64,000 nucleotides of DNA from Methylomarinum sp965277025 (GCA_965277025.1 OZ255706.1:3038001-3102000); one strand, 5' to 3'; shown: positions 17,345 through 27,239, numbered from the stretch's first letter. Numbers and translations are program-made. Notes: generated from the letters alone by a model not told the origin.

Positions 17345-18073
17345 CTATTGAGTAAGTGGCTTAGCCTGATACGTCCAACGAAAAGGCTTAGCCATGGTTT
17401 CATTGAAATATTTTATGAAATCCGCTATTTTTTTGTTTAAATCCTCTTTAGATTTAAAGTTGCCGCGCCGGATTACTTTACGCATTAAAATAGAAAACCA
17501 GATCTCTATCTGATTAAGCCATGAACAATGCTTAGGGGTAAAATGAAAAACAACCGGATGGTTTGGGTTAGTCAAAAAAGCAGTACGACTTTCCATTGAT
17601 TTCAAAATACCCTCTTTTCCTTTAACCCCTGATTCTCCTGAATACGAAATTTTTTCGGCAATTAATCGAACCACCGATTCTGAATAATGTGTATTGAGAT
17701 TATCCATGACTAAATGCCAATGGGTTTGTTTGGGTTGTTGATGAAAAAGCAGGTTCAAAAACTCGGCAAAATCTTGCTCTGTTCGAGTTTCTCCTATACT
17801 TCCCATTACTTCACCCGTGGCCACATCAAAACCTGCAATCAAGGTCTGGGTACCATGTCGAATATATTCAAATTCTTGTCGTTCAACTTTTCCTTTCTTC
17901 ATCGGCAATGTCTGCGCTGCTCGCTCTAAAGCTTGAATCCCTGTCATTTCATCAATCGAAATCGTTTTGATGCCTTGCTCTTCCCGCTCCAAAGCCCGTT
18001 GGTAGGTTTCGCAAATATCTTGACACCTCTCGTCGAAGTATTCATCTTTTTTTGCCGTCAACCAGCCTTTCAT
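17345..18073 (-). CDS. IS630 orfB, DDE catalytic part (copy 2)
   Basis: 242 aa, closely matching copy 1 with a few substitutions (YQRALE for CQRALE, KVERQ for KIERQ, HYSESV for HCSESV). The acidic motifs SIDEMT, VMDNLNTH and WLNQIEIWFS are kept. It overlaps orfA by 32 bp. Confidence 0.8.
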   Translation of the reverse strand: MKGWLTAKKDEYFDERCQDICETYQRALEREEQGIKTISIDEMTGIQALERAAQTLPMKKGKVERQEFEYIRHGTQTLIAGFDVATGEVMGSIGETRTEQDFAEFLNLLFHQQPKQTHWHLVMDNLNTHYSESVVRLIAEKISYSGESGVKGKEGILKSMESRTAFLTNPNHPVVFHFTPKHCSWLNQIEIWFSILMRKVIRRGNFKSKEDLNKKIADFIKYFNETMAKPFRWTYQAKPLTQ

Positions 18074-18542
18074 CCGGTGGGGTTGCAGGTCCGCTTCTTT
18101 TTAAAAAGCGCCCAACAGAGCGCTGTGAAATATAATCAACAATGCCCCGTTTTATCGCTTCATCGGCTATTTCTTGTTGCGTCCAATGAGTGATCGGGCG
18201 TTGACTATCCTCTGGGCGTTCGCAGGCTATCGCGATAATGCTGCAAATTTGCTCCGCCGTATAGATAGCAGGCGCACCGCTTCGCGGTGCATCTTGAAGC
18301 CGGGCTAAAGGATTTTCTTGTTCACTGTTCTGTAACCAGCGTTTTCGCCAATTTTGAACAGTTGTCCGTCCAATTTTTAACTGGCGCATGGTTTCATGTA
18401 CACTGATGCCTTCATCTGCCAACAATATAATACGGCAACGTGTCACCAAATTCTGAGGACTTGTATGTTTACGCACTGTGCCTTGCAATAACGTGCGTTG
18501 TTCTTCTGTTAAACTGATTGGGGCTGCTGTTAGACGTGGCAT
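18042..18542 (-). CDS. IS630 orfA, HTH part (copy 2)
   Basis: 166 aa from the AGGTGA-preceded ATG. It has LTEEQRT where copies 1 and 3 have LTEKQRT, and SGAPAIY where copy 1 has CGAPAIY. It ends DGKKR-stop at the same A7 run. Confidence 0.8.
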   Translation of the reverse strand: MPRLTAAPISLTEEQRTLLQGTVRKHTSPQNLVTRCRIILLADEGISVHETMRQLKIGRTTVQNWRKRWLQNSEQENPLARLQDAPRSGAPAIYTAEQICSIIAIACERPEDSQRPITHWTQQEIADEAIKRGIVDYISQRSVGRFLKRSGPATPPDERLVDGKKR

Positions 18543-18633
18543 GATATCACCTGCTGAATTTAATATAGTATTATTCAGCATATTACAATATATTCCTCAT
18601 AAATAGCATTGGTGTTTTCGCTTATGTGCACTA

Positions 18634-19431
18634 GCCTTTGAGAAGCTGGCATCCTTTGAGCCGATTTGCAAGCAAAGACTGGCGGCAGCTTCTGTTGTAC
18701 ATGCCGATGAAACGGGCATTAACATCAATGGCGCCAGGTACTGGTTGCATTGTGCTTCTAATGATTTATGGACACATTATTTTCCCCATGTAAAACGGGG
18801 CAAGGAAGCGATGGATGTCATTGGCATCCTGCCTGACTTTCATGGCATTTTATGCCACGATCACTGGAAGCCTTACTACAAGTCCCCCTTCACTCATGCC
18901 TTGTGCAATGCGCATCATCTGCGTGAACTGACCCGTGCCCGGGAGCAGGATGGACAGCAGTGGGCCAAAGAAATGGAAACCCGGTTAAAAAAGATCAATC
19001 AGGTCGTCGATGATGCCGGGGGGAAGCTTGAAGCAAGAAAAGCGGCCTGTTATCGACGACGATATCGAGATTTATTAGAGAAAGCACAAATTGAATGTCC
19101 GCCACCAACCCCGTTGCCCGGTAAACCCAAACGTGGGCGCCTCAAGCGCAGTAAATCCAGAAACTTACTGGAACGGCTGATCAATTACCAGGATGATGTC
19201 TTACGCTTTATGAGAGAAATAGATGTGCCATTTACTAATAATCTCGGTGAGAATGATATCCGCATGACCAAGGTGCAGCAAAAAATATCGGGGTGTTTCA
19301 GGAGTGAGCAGGGTGCCATCACCTTCTGCCGTATTCGGGGATATCTATCCACTTGTCGTAAACATCATGTCAGTGCCTCTGAAGCGTTGGTACTGGTATT
19401 TAAGGGGAAATTACCGGAATTTACTCAGTGA
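18634..19431 (+). pseudogene. IS66 transposase C-terminal fragment, copy 2
   Basis: One continuous frame from the IS630 junction (AFEKLASFEPICKQR) to FTQ-stop. It includes VVHADETGININGA, the HDHWKPYY and CNAHHLREL segments and NNLGENDIRM. It shows the uninterrupted IS110 target seen broken in copy 1. Confidence 0.8.
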
Positions 19432-19466
19432 CCTGATGCTTTTGGTAAAATACGCTGAGTAGTTAC

Positions 19467-19677
19467 GAGCATTGTTGAAATAATCAAAATCTAAAGACGA
19501 AGTACCGCCATGTGAAAAATCAGGATTCTGTGAATTAAAAACAAACTGACCAGAAAATGCATCTCCAGCTGAAATAGAGCCGCTGCCGAAATAAAACGAA
19601 CCTGAAAAGTCCACTTGAGTTGCATTAGCCGTGATTGAAATAATCGCAAGGGTTAATATTCCAATTAATTTTTTCAT
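19467..19677 (-). pseudogene. PEP-CTERM exported protein, N-terminal part
   Basis: The leftward frame starts MKKLIGILTLAIISITANA, a clean signal peptide. A glycine/serine/asparagine-rich mature part follows (FSGSFYFGSGSISAGDAFSG, QNPDFSHGGTSSLDFDYFNNA), cut at the IS66 end. AAGGAAAG lies upstream of the ATG. The matching sorting tail is at 13004-13133. Some central codons are missing, so precise excision would not restore the gene. Confidence 0.75.
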
Positions 19678-19805
19678 TATTCTTTCCTTTATTATTTTTT
19701 CAGTAAAAGCCGGTTGGTTATTCTAAATGATATAGTGGACTATAGTGGACCCCGTAATCCGGACAATAGTTTAAACTATGACTATTGAAAAAAGAGGTAC
19801 AAAAA

Positions 19806-20099
19806 ATGAGCGAAAAAAAACGGAAAACCTTTAGCGGGGCACAAAAGGCCAAAATCGCGCTGGAAGCGGTTAAGAACATCAAAACGATCAATGAGATTGC
19901 TCAAGAGAATGAAGTCCATCCATCTCAGGTAAGCCAATGGAAAAAGGAACTGTTGGCCAATGCGGGAAGCCTGTTTGAAGGCAAACGCGGGCCGAAAGCG
20001 GTGAAGGCGCAAGACAATCCGGACCGTCTGTACGCCAAAATCGGGCAGTTGAATATGGAACTGGATTGGCTTAAAAAAAAGTCCGGGATCAGCCTATGA
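19806..20099 (+). CDS. IS3 orfA, HTH protein
   Basis: 97 aa from the ATG of MSEKKRKTFS, with an upstream ATG in frame at 19785. It has an HTH (KIALEAVKNIKTINEIAQEN, HPSQVSQWKKEL) followed by a leucine-zipper-like helix (LYAKIGQLNMELDWLKKK). A run of eight A at the KKK codons is a likely -1 slippage site giving the OrfAB transposase. Confidence 0.85.
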   Translation: MSEKKRKTFSGAQKAKIALEAVKNIKTINEIAQENEVHPSQVSQWKKELLANAGSLFEGKRGPKAVKAQDNPDRLYAKIGQLNMELDWLKKKSGISL

Positions 20100-21016
20100 T
20101 CACGCGTCAAAGCTGGGTGGATCAAAAAGATGAGTTGGCGTTAAGTCGGCAATGCCAGTTATTGAACGTTACCCGCTCAGTAATCTATGAACAGAAAAAA
20201 CGCCAACAACAGCCGGTGTCTGCTGAAGATCAGCAACTGTTGCGGTTGCTCGACGAAGAATATACCCGGCATCCTTTTTATGGCTCACGCCGTATGACAA
20301 AGTATTTACGCGGCCTTAACCATCAGGTCAACCGCAAACGGGTTCAGCGGCTGATGCGCATACTGGGGCTGGTCGGCATGGCGCCGGGCCCGAACACCAG
20401 TAAGCCGCATCCTGAGCATAAAGTCTATCCCTATCTGTTAAGAGGCGTCGAGGTGACACGCCCCAACCAGGTTTGGAGTACCGACATCACCTATATCCGG
20501 CTGCCGCAAGGATTTGTTTATCTGGTGGCCATCATGGATTGGTACAGCCGAAAAGTATTGGCATGGCAACTTTCCAATACCATGGACAGCGCGTTTTGCG
20601 TAAATTGTCTGGAGCAGGCCATCAAGACCTATGGCACACCGGAGATATTTAATACCGACCAGGGCGCACAGTTCACCAGCGCGGACTTCACCGGGGTATT
20701 GAGTCAGCATGGCGTGACCATCAGCATGGATGGCCGGGGACGGGCCTTGGACAATATCTTTGTTGAACGACTCTGGCGCACAGTGAAATATGAAGAAGTT
20801 TATTTGAAGCAATACGGCAACCTGCAAGCACTGTCAGCGGGGTTGACGGACTACTTTGCCTTTTACAACAGCGAACGACCGCATCAGTCGTTAGGCTATG
20901 AAACGCCAGACAGGGTTTATCAATTCGCCACGGGAGGTGGCGCTAAAATCGTGGATAAATATAATGCCGGCACTGCCAAGCAGACGCCGGGTGAAAATAT
21001 GGGCCAGAGCCATTGA
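20096..21016 (+). CDS. IS3 orfB, integrase-like catalytic part
   Basis: 306 aa. An HTH_21 region (YTRHPFYGSRRMTKYLRG) is followed by the rve core. DDE residues lie in WSTDITYIRL, FNTDQGAQFTS and the E of NIFVERLWRTVKYEE. The end NSERPHQSLGYETP is typical. It appears intact. Confidence 0.88.
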   Translation: MITRQSWVDQKDELALSRQCQLLNVTRSVIYEQKKRQQQPVSAEDQQLLRLLDEEYTRHPFYGSRRMTKYLRGLNHQVNRKRVQRLMRILGLVGMAPGPNTSKPHPEHKVYPYLLRGVEVTRPNQVWSTDITYIRLPQGFVYLVAIMDWYSRKVLAWQLSNTMDSAFCVNCLEQAIKTYGTPEIFNTDQGAQFTSADFTGVLSQHGVTISMDGRGRALDNIFVERLWRTVKYEEVYLKQYGNLQALSAGLTDYFAFYNSERPHQSLGYETPDRVYQFATGGGAKIVDKYNAGTAKQTPGENMGQSH

Positions 21017-21130
21017 GCCTGACTGTTATGAGGGTTCTATCTTAAATTCTCTAATAATTTGTCTGGACAATGGGGTCCACTTTATGATCCGAAAATACTC
21101 GTACTTATGATGCCAAAAATCAACTTAACA

Positions 21131-22428
21131 GGCTGTTGAAAAACGCCCCTATGCCTCCGGCTCCAACCCTCCATTTTGGGTTAAATTTACCTCCGGAGGG
21201 CCTGATTAGCCAGGTTTTCCGGTATCAGCCGGTTTATATTGCCCTTTCGAGGCTTTATTTCCACCTTTTGGCGGATTTCAGGCACAACGGTGCCTACGCA
21301 GTTGAATAACGCCATTGTAACAGGGTCATCAGGCGGGTCAGACTATACGCTGCGAAGGTGAATACGGTTTGGGCAGTCACTTTTTTCACTCCGCGAAACC
21401 GGGTTTGACGTAATCCCCCCAACAGTTTTGCTCCAGCCAAAGACTTCTTCGATCCGTTTACGGATTTTGAGACTGCTGGTATAGCCTGGGTGTCGGGTCG
21501 TCCGCTTGTCAATCGCCGAACCTTTCGCTTTTTGAGTCACATGCGGGGTCACCTTCATTGCGCGAAGCTCGGCAACGAAGTTCCGGGTATCATAGTTTTT
21601 GTCACCACCCACTGTGGCACCCGCTTTTTTGACACTGCGTTTGATCATTTTTGTCGCCGCCTCCCGCCCGGCCGTTCCTGTCGCCCGGGTCACTTCAACA
21701 TCGATGACCAAACCATGGCGATTTTCCATGAGTGCATGGCCCGGAAAAGCGAGTTGGGCTTTATCGCCCTGACTTTTTTATACATCCTTGCTTCCGGGTC
21801 CGTTGTCGATTCATGCGTGTCGTTACAGCGTTTCTCGCCTTTGAAGTTGACACTCGGATTGCGGGTGGAATCCTCCGGCGGCCGGCTCGAACCGTCTTTG
21901 GCCTTGATGCTTTTCATAGAAGCCCAGGCCTTGATTAGCGTGCCATCAACCGAAAAGTGTTCGTCGGAGACTAAATCCTGCCATTCGGCCAGGCACAGCA
22001 CACGATCAAAAAACAAACGACTCACGCGCTCATTCAATAGACGGTCACGATTGGCGCTGAACGTTGAATGATCCCAAACCTCATCATCCATTGATAAGCC
22101 GACAAACCAACGATACAGCAGATTGAAATCAATGTGTTCGATCAGTTGCCGCTCCGAACGAATGGAAAACAGGATTTGCAACAAACTGGCACGGAGTAAA
22201 CGCTCGGGAGGAATTGACGCCCGGCCCCGTCGGGAATACAGGTCATCGAACTCCTCATCCAAAGTAGTCAATAGAATATCGACCAAATATCGTAGTTTGC
22301 GTAAAGGATGATCACTCGGAATTCTAGATTCCAGTGTCCGATAACTGAATAATTCGTTTTGGGTATAATCAATGCCGCGCACAACAAATAAAAAATCGAG
22401 GAATATCAAATGGATTGAATCAACAGCC
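21131..22428 (-). mobile_element. IS5-family element, decayed
   Basis: The ends GGCTGTTGA and TCAACAGCC are short inverted repeats; the transposase runs leftward. No clear target duplication is visible. The coding region is frameshifted, so the element is inactive. Confidence 0.7.
21294..22409 (-). pseudogene. IS5-family transposase pseudogene
   Basis: The first frame runs LFSYRTLESRIPSDHPLRKL, SIRSERQLIEHIDFNLLYRW, HFSVDGTLIKAWASMKS (Asp) and HESTTDPEARMYKK. It shifts near 21735 into MENRHGLVIDVEVTRATGTA, GGDKNYDTRNFV and RIEEVFGWSKTVGG. Near 21420 it shifts again into LRQTRFRGVKKVTAQTVFTF. At least two indels break it. Confidence 0.8.
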
Positions 22429-22946
22429 TGATAACAGGCTGTTACTTTTTACAACAATTGAAAACTTGAATATCACATATAGTGTTTTATTTTTATCTGG
22501 CACTATATGTTATGCAGTTCTATTCAGTTTTTCAGAGACCTGTTAAAATTAAATTGTATCAACATCTATTGATACAAAGGGCTTATTAGTAAGCCCCGCA
22601 TTTATTAAGCAATATTCATGCCGACGGAAAGGTAAAAATACAAAATATACCTCATCCCTAAATTTATTATGTTTAAACAAATGGTTACAAAAGGCATCAC
22701 AACAAAAACATTTTTTAGCATGTGTGGAATGTTAATTATTTTTTTACATGCAACTATTGCGTAAAAAAAACTGACACTTTGAAGTTATCGACACCATACA
22801 CAAAAATAGCGCTAATGTATTGTTTTTAATATAACTTTCTAACTTAATGGTGATAAGAATAAGAGCGAAAAATAAGGGGGCTGATATTTAAGGACTTTTG
22901 CACGCCTCTCAATCTTTACAAAGCGCAGCCATCTTTACAAAAATCT
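22429..22946. other. AT-rich gap with three hairpins, no gene
   Basis: I see no supported gene in these 518 bases. Three exact inverted repeats are present: ACATATAGTG/CACTATATGT (22475-22510), GTATCAA/TTGATAC (22556-22575) and GGGCTTA/TAAGCCC (22579-22596). The last two are 3 nt apart and may form a terminator-like pair. Confidence 0.5.
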
Positions 22947-24168
22947 CTCTGTACATGACAAAAAATATTAAAAGCTAGCGTAGCTCGTTGAAATGTAATT
23001 AAATACCGCATTTTGTTTTAGCGAATATGAATAACGGGACATTACAAATCAACGAGCTGACCGTCATATTAACTGAGCACTTTCAATGGAACAAGGCAAG
23101 AATCGTTTGTTTTGTGGGTATGTTAATTGCTTTGATGGCAGTTAGCACGGTCAATCTGGCCCAGCTCGCCGTATTCTTTCCCAGTCGGGCAAAAATTTCC
23201 TCACGATATCGACGGATGCAACGATTTTTCAGTGACCATTGGCTGGATTACAATGAAGTCGCTCATTTCATCATGAAACTGTTTGGTTTCACTGATCAGG
23301 ATTACTATCTGACGTTAGACAGGACGAATTGGAAGTGGGGTAAAACCAATATTAATCTGCTGGTGCTTGCCGTGGTTTATCGGGGTGCCGCCATTCCTGT
23401 GTATTGGTTGCCTTTAAACAAGCGGGGCAACTCTAATACGAAGGAACGTATAGCGCTGATGAAACGCTTTATTGCGCAGTTTGGCCGACATCACATCAAA
23501 GGTCTTTTGGCTGATCGGGAGTTTATTGGAGACGAATGGATGGGCTGGTTGTTTGAGCAAGAGATTCCCTTTTATATCCGTATTCGCAACAACGCCTGGA
23601 CAACCAATGCCCAAGGCCAGCGAATACGCGTAGAGCGTTTGTTTTATGGGCTTAAGCCGGGTAGCACACGACACCTCTCAACAGCGCGCTATTTGGGAAA
23701 TTGTTCAATTTATCTCAGTGGGTTACGGCTGAGTGATGGTGAGTTATTAATCATCGTCTGTCAGCATTTGAACCCTGATGCGATTAAAATTTATGGCTTG
23801 CGTTGGGAAATCGAAACGCTTTTCGGCTGTTTAAAAGGACGGGGATTCAAACTTGAGGAAACGCGTGTAGTCGGTTATCTTCGGATCAAAAAATTGTTAG
23901 TACTTCCCGTTATTGCTTTCTGTTGGTCACATAAAGCAGGCGAATGGAAACATGATTGCGAGTTACCAATAAAAACCAAAACACATCAGCGGCTCGCGCA
24001 AAGCCTGTTTCGATATGGATTAGATTGTATCCGCTCAACGTTGTTTAATGTCTTATCTCAATCAAAAAGGATGATTAGAAAAGTGATTGCTCTTTTGTAA
24101 CCCATACCTTTTGTCACTGGAATACATGAGACTCATTTGTCATAAGTTAATTTTTGTCATGTACAGAG
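22947..24168 (+). mobile_element. IS4-family element, copy 1
   Basis: 1222 bp with ends CTCTGTACATGACAAAAA and its inverse, flanked by the 9-bp duplication CAAAAATCT (22938-22946 and 24169-24177). A second copy lies at 61354-62575. Confidence 0.9.
23027..24100 (+). CDS. IS4-family transposase, C-terminally shortened
   Basis: 357 aa. DDE segments: LTLDRTNWKWG (Asp), LLADREFIGDEW (Asp) and the YREK-like WEIETLFGCLKGRGF (Glu). Compared with the copy at 61377-62495 a C-to-T change makes TAA near the end, removing the last 15 residues. FGGLKGRG has become FGCLKGRG next to the catalytic Glu. Activity of this copy is therefore doubtful. Confidence 0.85.
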   Translation: MNNGTLQINELTVILTEHFQWNKARIVCFVGMLIALMAVSTVNLAQLAVFFPSRAKISSRYRRMQRFFSDHWLDYNEVAHFIMKLFGFTDQDYYLTLDRTNWKWGKTNINLLVLAVVYRGAAIPVYWLPLNKRGNSNTKERIALMKRFIAQFGRHHIKGLLADREFIGDEWMGWLFEQEIPFYIRIRNNAWTTNAQGQRIRVERLFYGLKPGSTRHLSTARYLGNCSIYLSGLRLSDGELLIIVCQHLNPDAIKIYGLRWEIETLFGCLKGRGFKLEETRVVGYLRIKKLLVLPVIAFCWSHKAGEWKHDCELPIKTKTHQRLAQSLFRYGLDCIRSTLFNVLSQSKRMIRKVIALL

Positions 24169-24400
24169 CAAAAATCTACACACGCGCATTAAAGTTGTTT
24201 TTCATAAAAAAGTTACAAAAACCCCGCAACCAATTGATATTTAAAACATAATTTATAACCATAGCACCACTCAACTCAAAAGACTGAGAGAAAATAAAAT
24301 CATTAGCAGATTTTTGCGTTAAAGAAGATACAAGCTGCATTACAATCCAGTTGAATTTAAGTGTAAAAGAAACTGACACAAATGAATCTATTTTTTGTAT

Positions 24401-24467
24401 CGTTCCCATGCTCTGCGTGGGAACGTGCGCGGTGACGCTGTGCGTCACAGAACACAGGAGCGCTCCT
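24401..24467. repeat. Cluster of three palindromes (REP-like) in a gene-free stretch
   Basis: CGTTCCCATG/CGTGGGAACG, GTGACGC/GCGTCAC and AGGAGCGCTCCT follow each other within 67 bases. The first is of the GTTCCCA...TGGGAAC type, which I recall as a common dispersed palindrome in this group of bacteria. The rest of 24178-24723 holds no supported gene. Confidence 0.5.
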
Positions 24468-24723
24468 GAATGGATTCTCACAGAGACCGTGGGAACCATC
24501 TTCCCTGAGAAACGTGAGCGGGAATAGACACTGTAACCTTGGCAACGATTGTCTATCATCTATCTGCGTCTATCTGTACCATCTATGGTTTCTTTTCTGA
24601 ATGTTACAGATGATGCATTTTCACCACATACGGTGCTTGTCTGCGTAACATCAGTCACATAAAAAGAAGATAGGCTTAATTGTTTAGGCTTTAAATATCC
24701 TGGAATGGTTTTTGTGATCTCTA

Positions 24724-25290
24724 TCAGGCTTTAGGCAGTGTAACGCCCGTTTGACCCTGGTATTTTCCTCCACGGTCTCGATAGGATGTCTCGCACACTT
24801 CATCACCGGTAAAAAACAGCATTTGGGCGACGCCTTCATTGGCGTATATTTTGGCGGGTAACGGCGTCGTATTGGAGAATTCCAGCGTGACATGCCCTTC
24901 CCATTCAGGTTCCAATGGCGTGACGTTGACGATGATGCCGCAGCGTGCATAGGTTGATTTACCCAAGCAGATAGTCAGCACATCTCGGGGAATGCGAAAA
25001 TATTCGACAGTCCTGGCCAGGGCGAATGAATTGGGTGGAATGATGCAGACGTCAGATTTGACGTCGACAAAGCTGTCTTCGGCAAAGTTTTTGGGGTCGA
25101 CGATAGCCGAGTTAATGTTAGTGAAAATCTTGAATTCATCAGAACAGCGAACATCATAGCCATAGCTGGATGTGCCATACGAGATGATTCGACCTTGTTC
25201 AGATTCCCTGATCTGCGTGGCCTCAAACGGCTCTATCATGCCGTGTTGCGCGGCCATGCGCCGAATCCATTTATCTGCTTTTATACCCAT
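24724..25290 (-). CDS. dcd: dCTP deaminase
   Basis: 188 aa, the usual bacterial length. Family motifs: SYGTSSYGYDVRCSDEF, GKSTYARCGI carrying the arginine and serine of the nucleotide site, and the catalytic-glutamate strand HVTLEFSNTTPLPAKIY. It deaminates dCTP to dUTP, feeding thymidylate synthesis, as a homotrimer in the cytoplasm. It lies 51 bp downstream of thiC on the same strand with a hairpin between, so some read-through from the thiC transcript is possible. Confidence 0.95.
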   Translation of the reverse strand: MGIKADKWIRRMAAQHGMIEPFEATQIRESEQGRIISYGTSSYGYDVRCSDEFKIFTNINSAIVDPKNFAEDSFVDVKSDVCIIPPNSFALARTVEYFRIPRDVLTICLGKSTYARCGIIVNVTPLEPEWEGHVTLEFSNTTPLPAKIYANEGVAQMLFFTGDEVCETSYRDRGGKYQGQTGVTLPKA

Positions 25291-25305
25291 GATTTACCCA
25301 AAATG

Positions 25306-25331
25306 ATCAAGCGGGTGATTCCCCGCTTGAT
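25306..25331 (-). terminator. Hairpin between thiC and dcd
   Basis: ATCAAGCGGG and CCCGCTTGAT form a perfect 10-bp stem with a 6-nt loop. On the - strand it is followed by CATTTTGGG, so it is at best a weak terminator or an attenuating structure for dcd. Confidence 0.5.
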
Positions 25332-25341
25332 TCAGTAAGAT

Positions 25342-27210
25342 TTAAAGTTTGTGATAGATGTCAGCCCCTTCTTTGAGGAACTGTTCAGATTTTTCGTCCA
25401 TACCTTTCTTTAGCGCTTCTTCCTCGTCCAGTCCTTTTTCGGCGGCGTATTCCCTGACATCCTGTGAGATTTTCATCGAGCAGAAATGTGGGCCACACAT
25501 GGAACAGAAATGCGCCACTTTGGCGGAATCTTTAGGCAGGGTTTCATCATGAAAAGAACGCGCTTTTTCAGGATCCAGCGCGATATTGAACTGGTCTTCC
25601 CAGCGGAATTCGAAACGCGCCTTGGACATGGCGTTATCGCGTGCTTGCGCCGCTGGATGGCCTTTGGCCAGATCGGCGGCATGAGCGGCGATTTTATAAG
25701 TGACAATACCTTCGCGCACATCTTCCTTATTCGGCAGCCCTAAATGTTCTTTTTGGGTGACGTAACAGAGCATGGCGCAGCCATACCAGCCGATATTGGC
25801 AGCACCAATAGCCGAGGTAATATGATCATAGCCTGGCGCGATATCGGTGGTCAGCGGTCCTAATGTGTAAAAAGGCGCTTCATCGCAGTCTTCCAGTTGC
25901 TTTTCCATGTTGATTTTGATCATGTGCAACGGCACATGCCCAGGTCCTTCAATCATGGTTTGTATATCATGTTTCCAGGCAATCTGGGTTAATTCCCCCA
26001 GGGTTTCCAGCTCACCAAACTGGGCTTCGTCATTGGCGTCGTATATCGAGCCGGGGCGCAAACCATCGCCCAGCGAGAATGCGACATCATAGGCTTTCAT
26101 GATTTCACAGATTTCTTTGAAATTAGTGTAGAGAAAGCTTTCAGTATGATGCGCCAGACACCACTTGGCCATGATGGAACCACCACGCGAAACAATTCCG
26201 GTCAGGCGCTTGGCCGTCAATGGCACATGATGCAATCTAACGCCAGCATGAATAGTGAAATAATCCACGCCCTGTTCTGCCTGCTCGATCAAGGTATCAC
26301 GGAATATTTCCCAGGTCAGTTCTTCCGCCTTGCCATCGACCTTTTCCAGGGCCTGGTAAATCGGTACTGTTCCAATCGGTACTGGAGAATTGCGCAGAAT
26401 CCATTCGCGGGTTTCATGGATATTTTTTCCAGTGGATAAATCCATGATGGTATCCGCTCCCCAGCGAATGCCCCAAAGCATTTTTTCCACTTCCTCTTCA
26501 ATAGAAGACGTGACGGCCGAATTACCCAGATTGCCGTTAATCTTGACCAGAAAGTTGCGGCCAATGATCATTGGCTCTGATTCAGGGTGATTGATGTTCG
26601 ATGGTATGATTGCCCTGCCCCGCGCCACTTCATCCCGGACAAATTCCGGGGTGATTACGTCGGGAATATTGGCGCCCAATGGTTGCCCTGGATGACGCCC
26701 TTTCAAATACTCGCTCATTTCCTCCATGTTCTGATTCTCACGGATGGCGATGTATTCCATTTCAGGCGTGATGATGCCTTTCCGGGCGTAATGCATTTGT
26801 GTGACATTGGCGCCGGCTTTGGCCCGTCTGGGTTTACGCGTCAGCTCAAAACGCAAGCTGGCCGTTTCAGGATCAGTCAGACGCTCCTGACCAAATTTTG
26901 AGCTGGGGCCATCGAGTAATTCAGTATCACCGCGTTCTTCTATCCAGTTTTGACGAATCGCCGCAAGGCCCTTATGCAGATCGACAGGCACCTCAGGATC
27001 CGTATAAACACCCGAGGTGTCATAAACATACAAGGGCGGATTTTTTTCGGCGCCAAAATGAACAGGCGTATCCGACAAGGTGATTTTACGCATCGGCACG
27101 CGAATATCGGGCCGACTGCCTTGTACATAGATTTTTTCAGAAGCCGGATAGGAATCAATTTTTATACTACTTCCGGAATCGGTGGTAATGTCATTACGGA
27201 CAGCGCTCAT
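25342..27210 (-). CDS. thiC: Phosphomethylpyrimidine synthase ThiC
   Basis: 622 aa from the ATG at 27210, which has GGAG seven bases upstream; a longer reading to 27222 would need TTG overlapping that Shine-Dalgarno. ThiC is a radical-SAM enzyme converting aminoimidazole ribotide to HMP-phosphate in thiamine synthesis. The C-terminal CSMCGPHFCSMK is the unusual Cx2Cx4C iron-sulfur motif. EGPGHVPLHMI and the NINHPESEPM segment are also conserved. It is controlled by the TPP riboswitch at 27405-27490, but 195 nt separate aptamer and start, mostly filled by a structured repeat. Confidence 0.96.
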   Translation of the reverse strand: MSAVRNDITTDSGSSIKIDSYPASEKIYVQGSRPDIRVPMRKITLSDTPVHFGAEKNPPLYVYDTSGVYTDPEVPVDLHKGLAAIRQNWIEERGDTELLDGPSSKFGQERLTDPETASLRFELTRKPRRAKAGANVTQMHYARKGIITPEMEYIAIRENQNMEEMSEYLKGRHPGQPLGANIPDVITPEFVRDEVARGRAIIPSNINHPESEPMIIGRNFLVKINGNLGNSAVTSSIEEEVEKMLWGIRWGADTIMDLSTGKNIHETREWILRNSPVPIGTVPIYQALEKVDGKAEELTWEIFRDTLIEQAEQGVDYFTIHAGVRLHHVPLTAKRLTGIVSRGGSIMAKWCLAHHTESFLYTNFKEICEIMKAYDVAFSLGDGLRPGSIYDANDEAQFGELETLGELTQIAWKHDIQTMIEGPGHVPLHMIKINMEKQLEDCDEAPFYTLGPLTTDIAPGYDHITSAIGAANIGWYGCAMLCYVTQKEHLGLPNKEDVREGIVTYKIAAHAADLAKGHPAAQARDNAMSKARFEFRWEDQFNIALDPEKARSFHDETLPKDSAKVAHFCSMCGPHFCSMKISQDVREYAAEKGLDEEEALKKGMDEKSEQFLKEGADIYHKL

Positions 27211-27239
27211 GCTTATCTCCAAAATTCAATAGTCTTTAA

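Larger units (their letters stand above)
17320..18631 (-). mobile_element. IS630-family element, copy 2 (opposite orientation)
   Basis: It has GCGCAAACAAGCG at the left and CGCTTATGTGCAC at the right, flanked by TA within CTAG. It occupies exactly the site used by copy 1 in IS66 copy 1, but points the other way. Confidence 0.9.
13134..19466. mobile_element. Five-element nest splitting the PEP-CTERM gene
   Basis: The outermost layer is IS-A copy 3: TAGAAGTTACGCATTGACA at 13134, continuing to 13275, resuming at 15952 and stopping at 16444. Inside it are IS-B (13276-15944, 7-bp duplication TTATTAA at 13269 and 15945), which holds IS110 copy 2 (13814-15378). IS66 copy 2 (16445-19466) follows, holding IS630 copy 2 (17320-18631). 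IS66 copy 2 lacks an 8-bp duplication, and the IS-A right half plus some PEP-CTERM sequence are gone, so a deletion started at the right IS66 end. Confidence 0.85.
16445..19466 (+). mobile_element. IS66-family element, copy 2, carrying IS630
   Basis: Same terminal repeats as copy 1. The flanks are GGTAATCG on the left (from IS-A) and GAGCATTG on the right (PEP-CTERM gene), so no 8-bp duplication remains. The transposase gene is split only by IS630 and lacks the 1-bp deletion seen in copy 1. Confidence 0.88.
19744..21081 (+). mobile_element. IS3-family element
   Basis: The ends AGTGGACCCC and GGGGTCCACT are inverted repeats that continue imperfectly for about 20 nt. I cannot find a target duplication. 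The two-frame organisation (orfA then orfB overlapping as ATGA) is standard for IS3. Confidence 0.85.

Noticed and set aside
24176..24559. A 127-codon leftward frame in the gene-free region before dcd
   Set aside because: It runs through palindromes, has no ribosome-binding site and no recognisable domain.
24643..24654. GCGTAACATCAG matching the IS-B terminal repeat
   Set aside because: Only 12 bases match and no partner end or transposase sequence is nearby; could be chance or a tiny scar.
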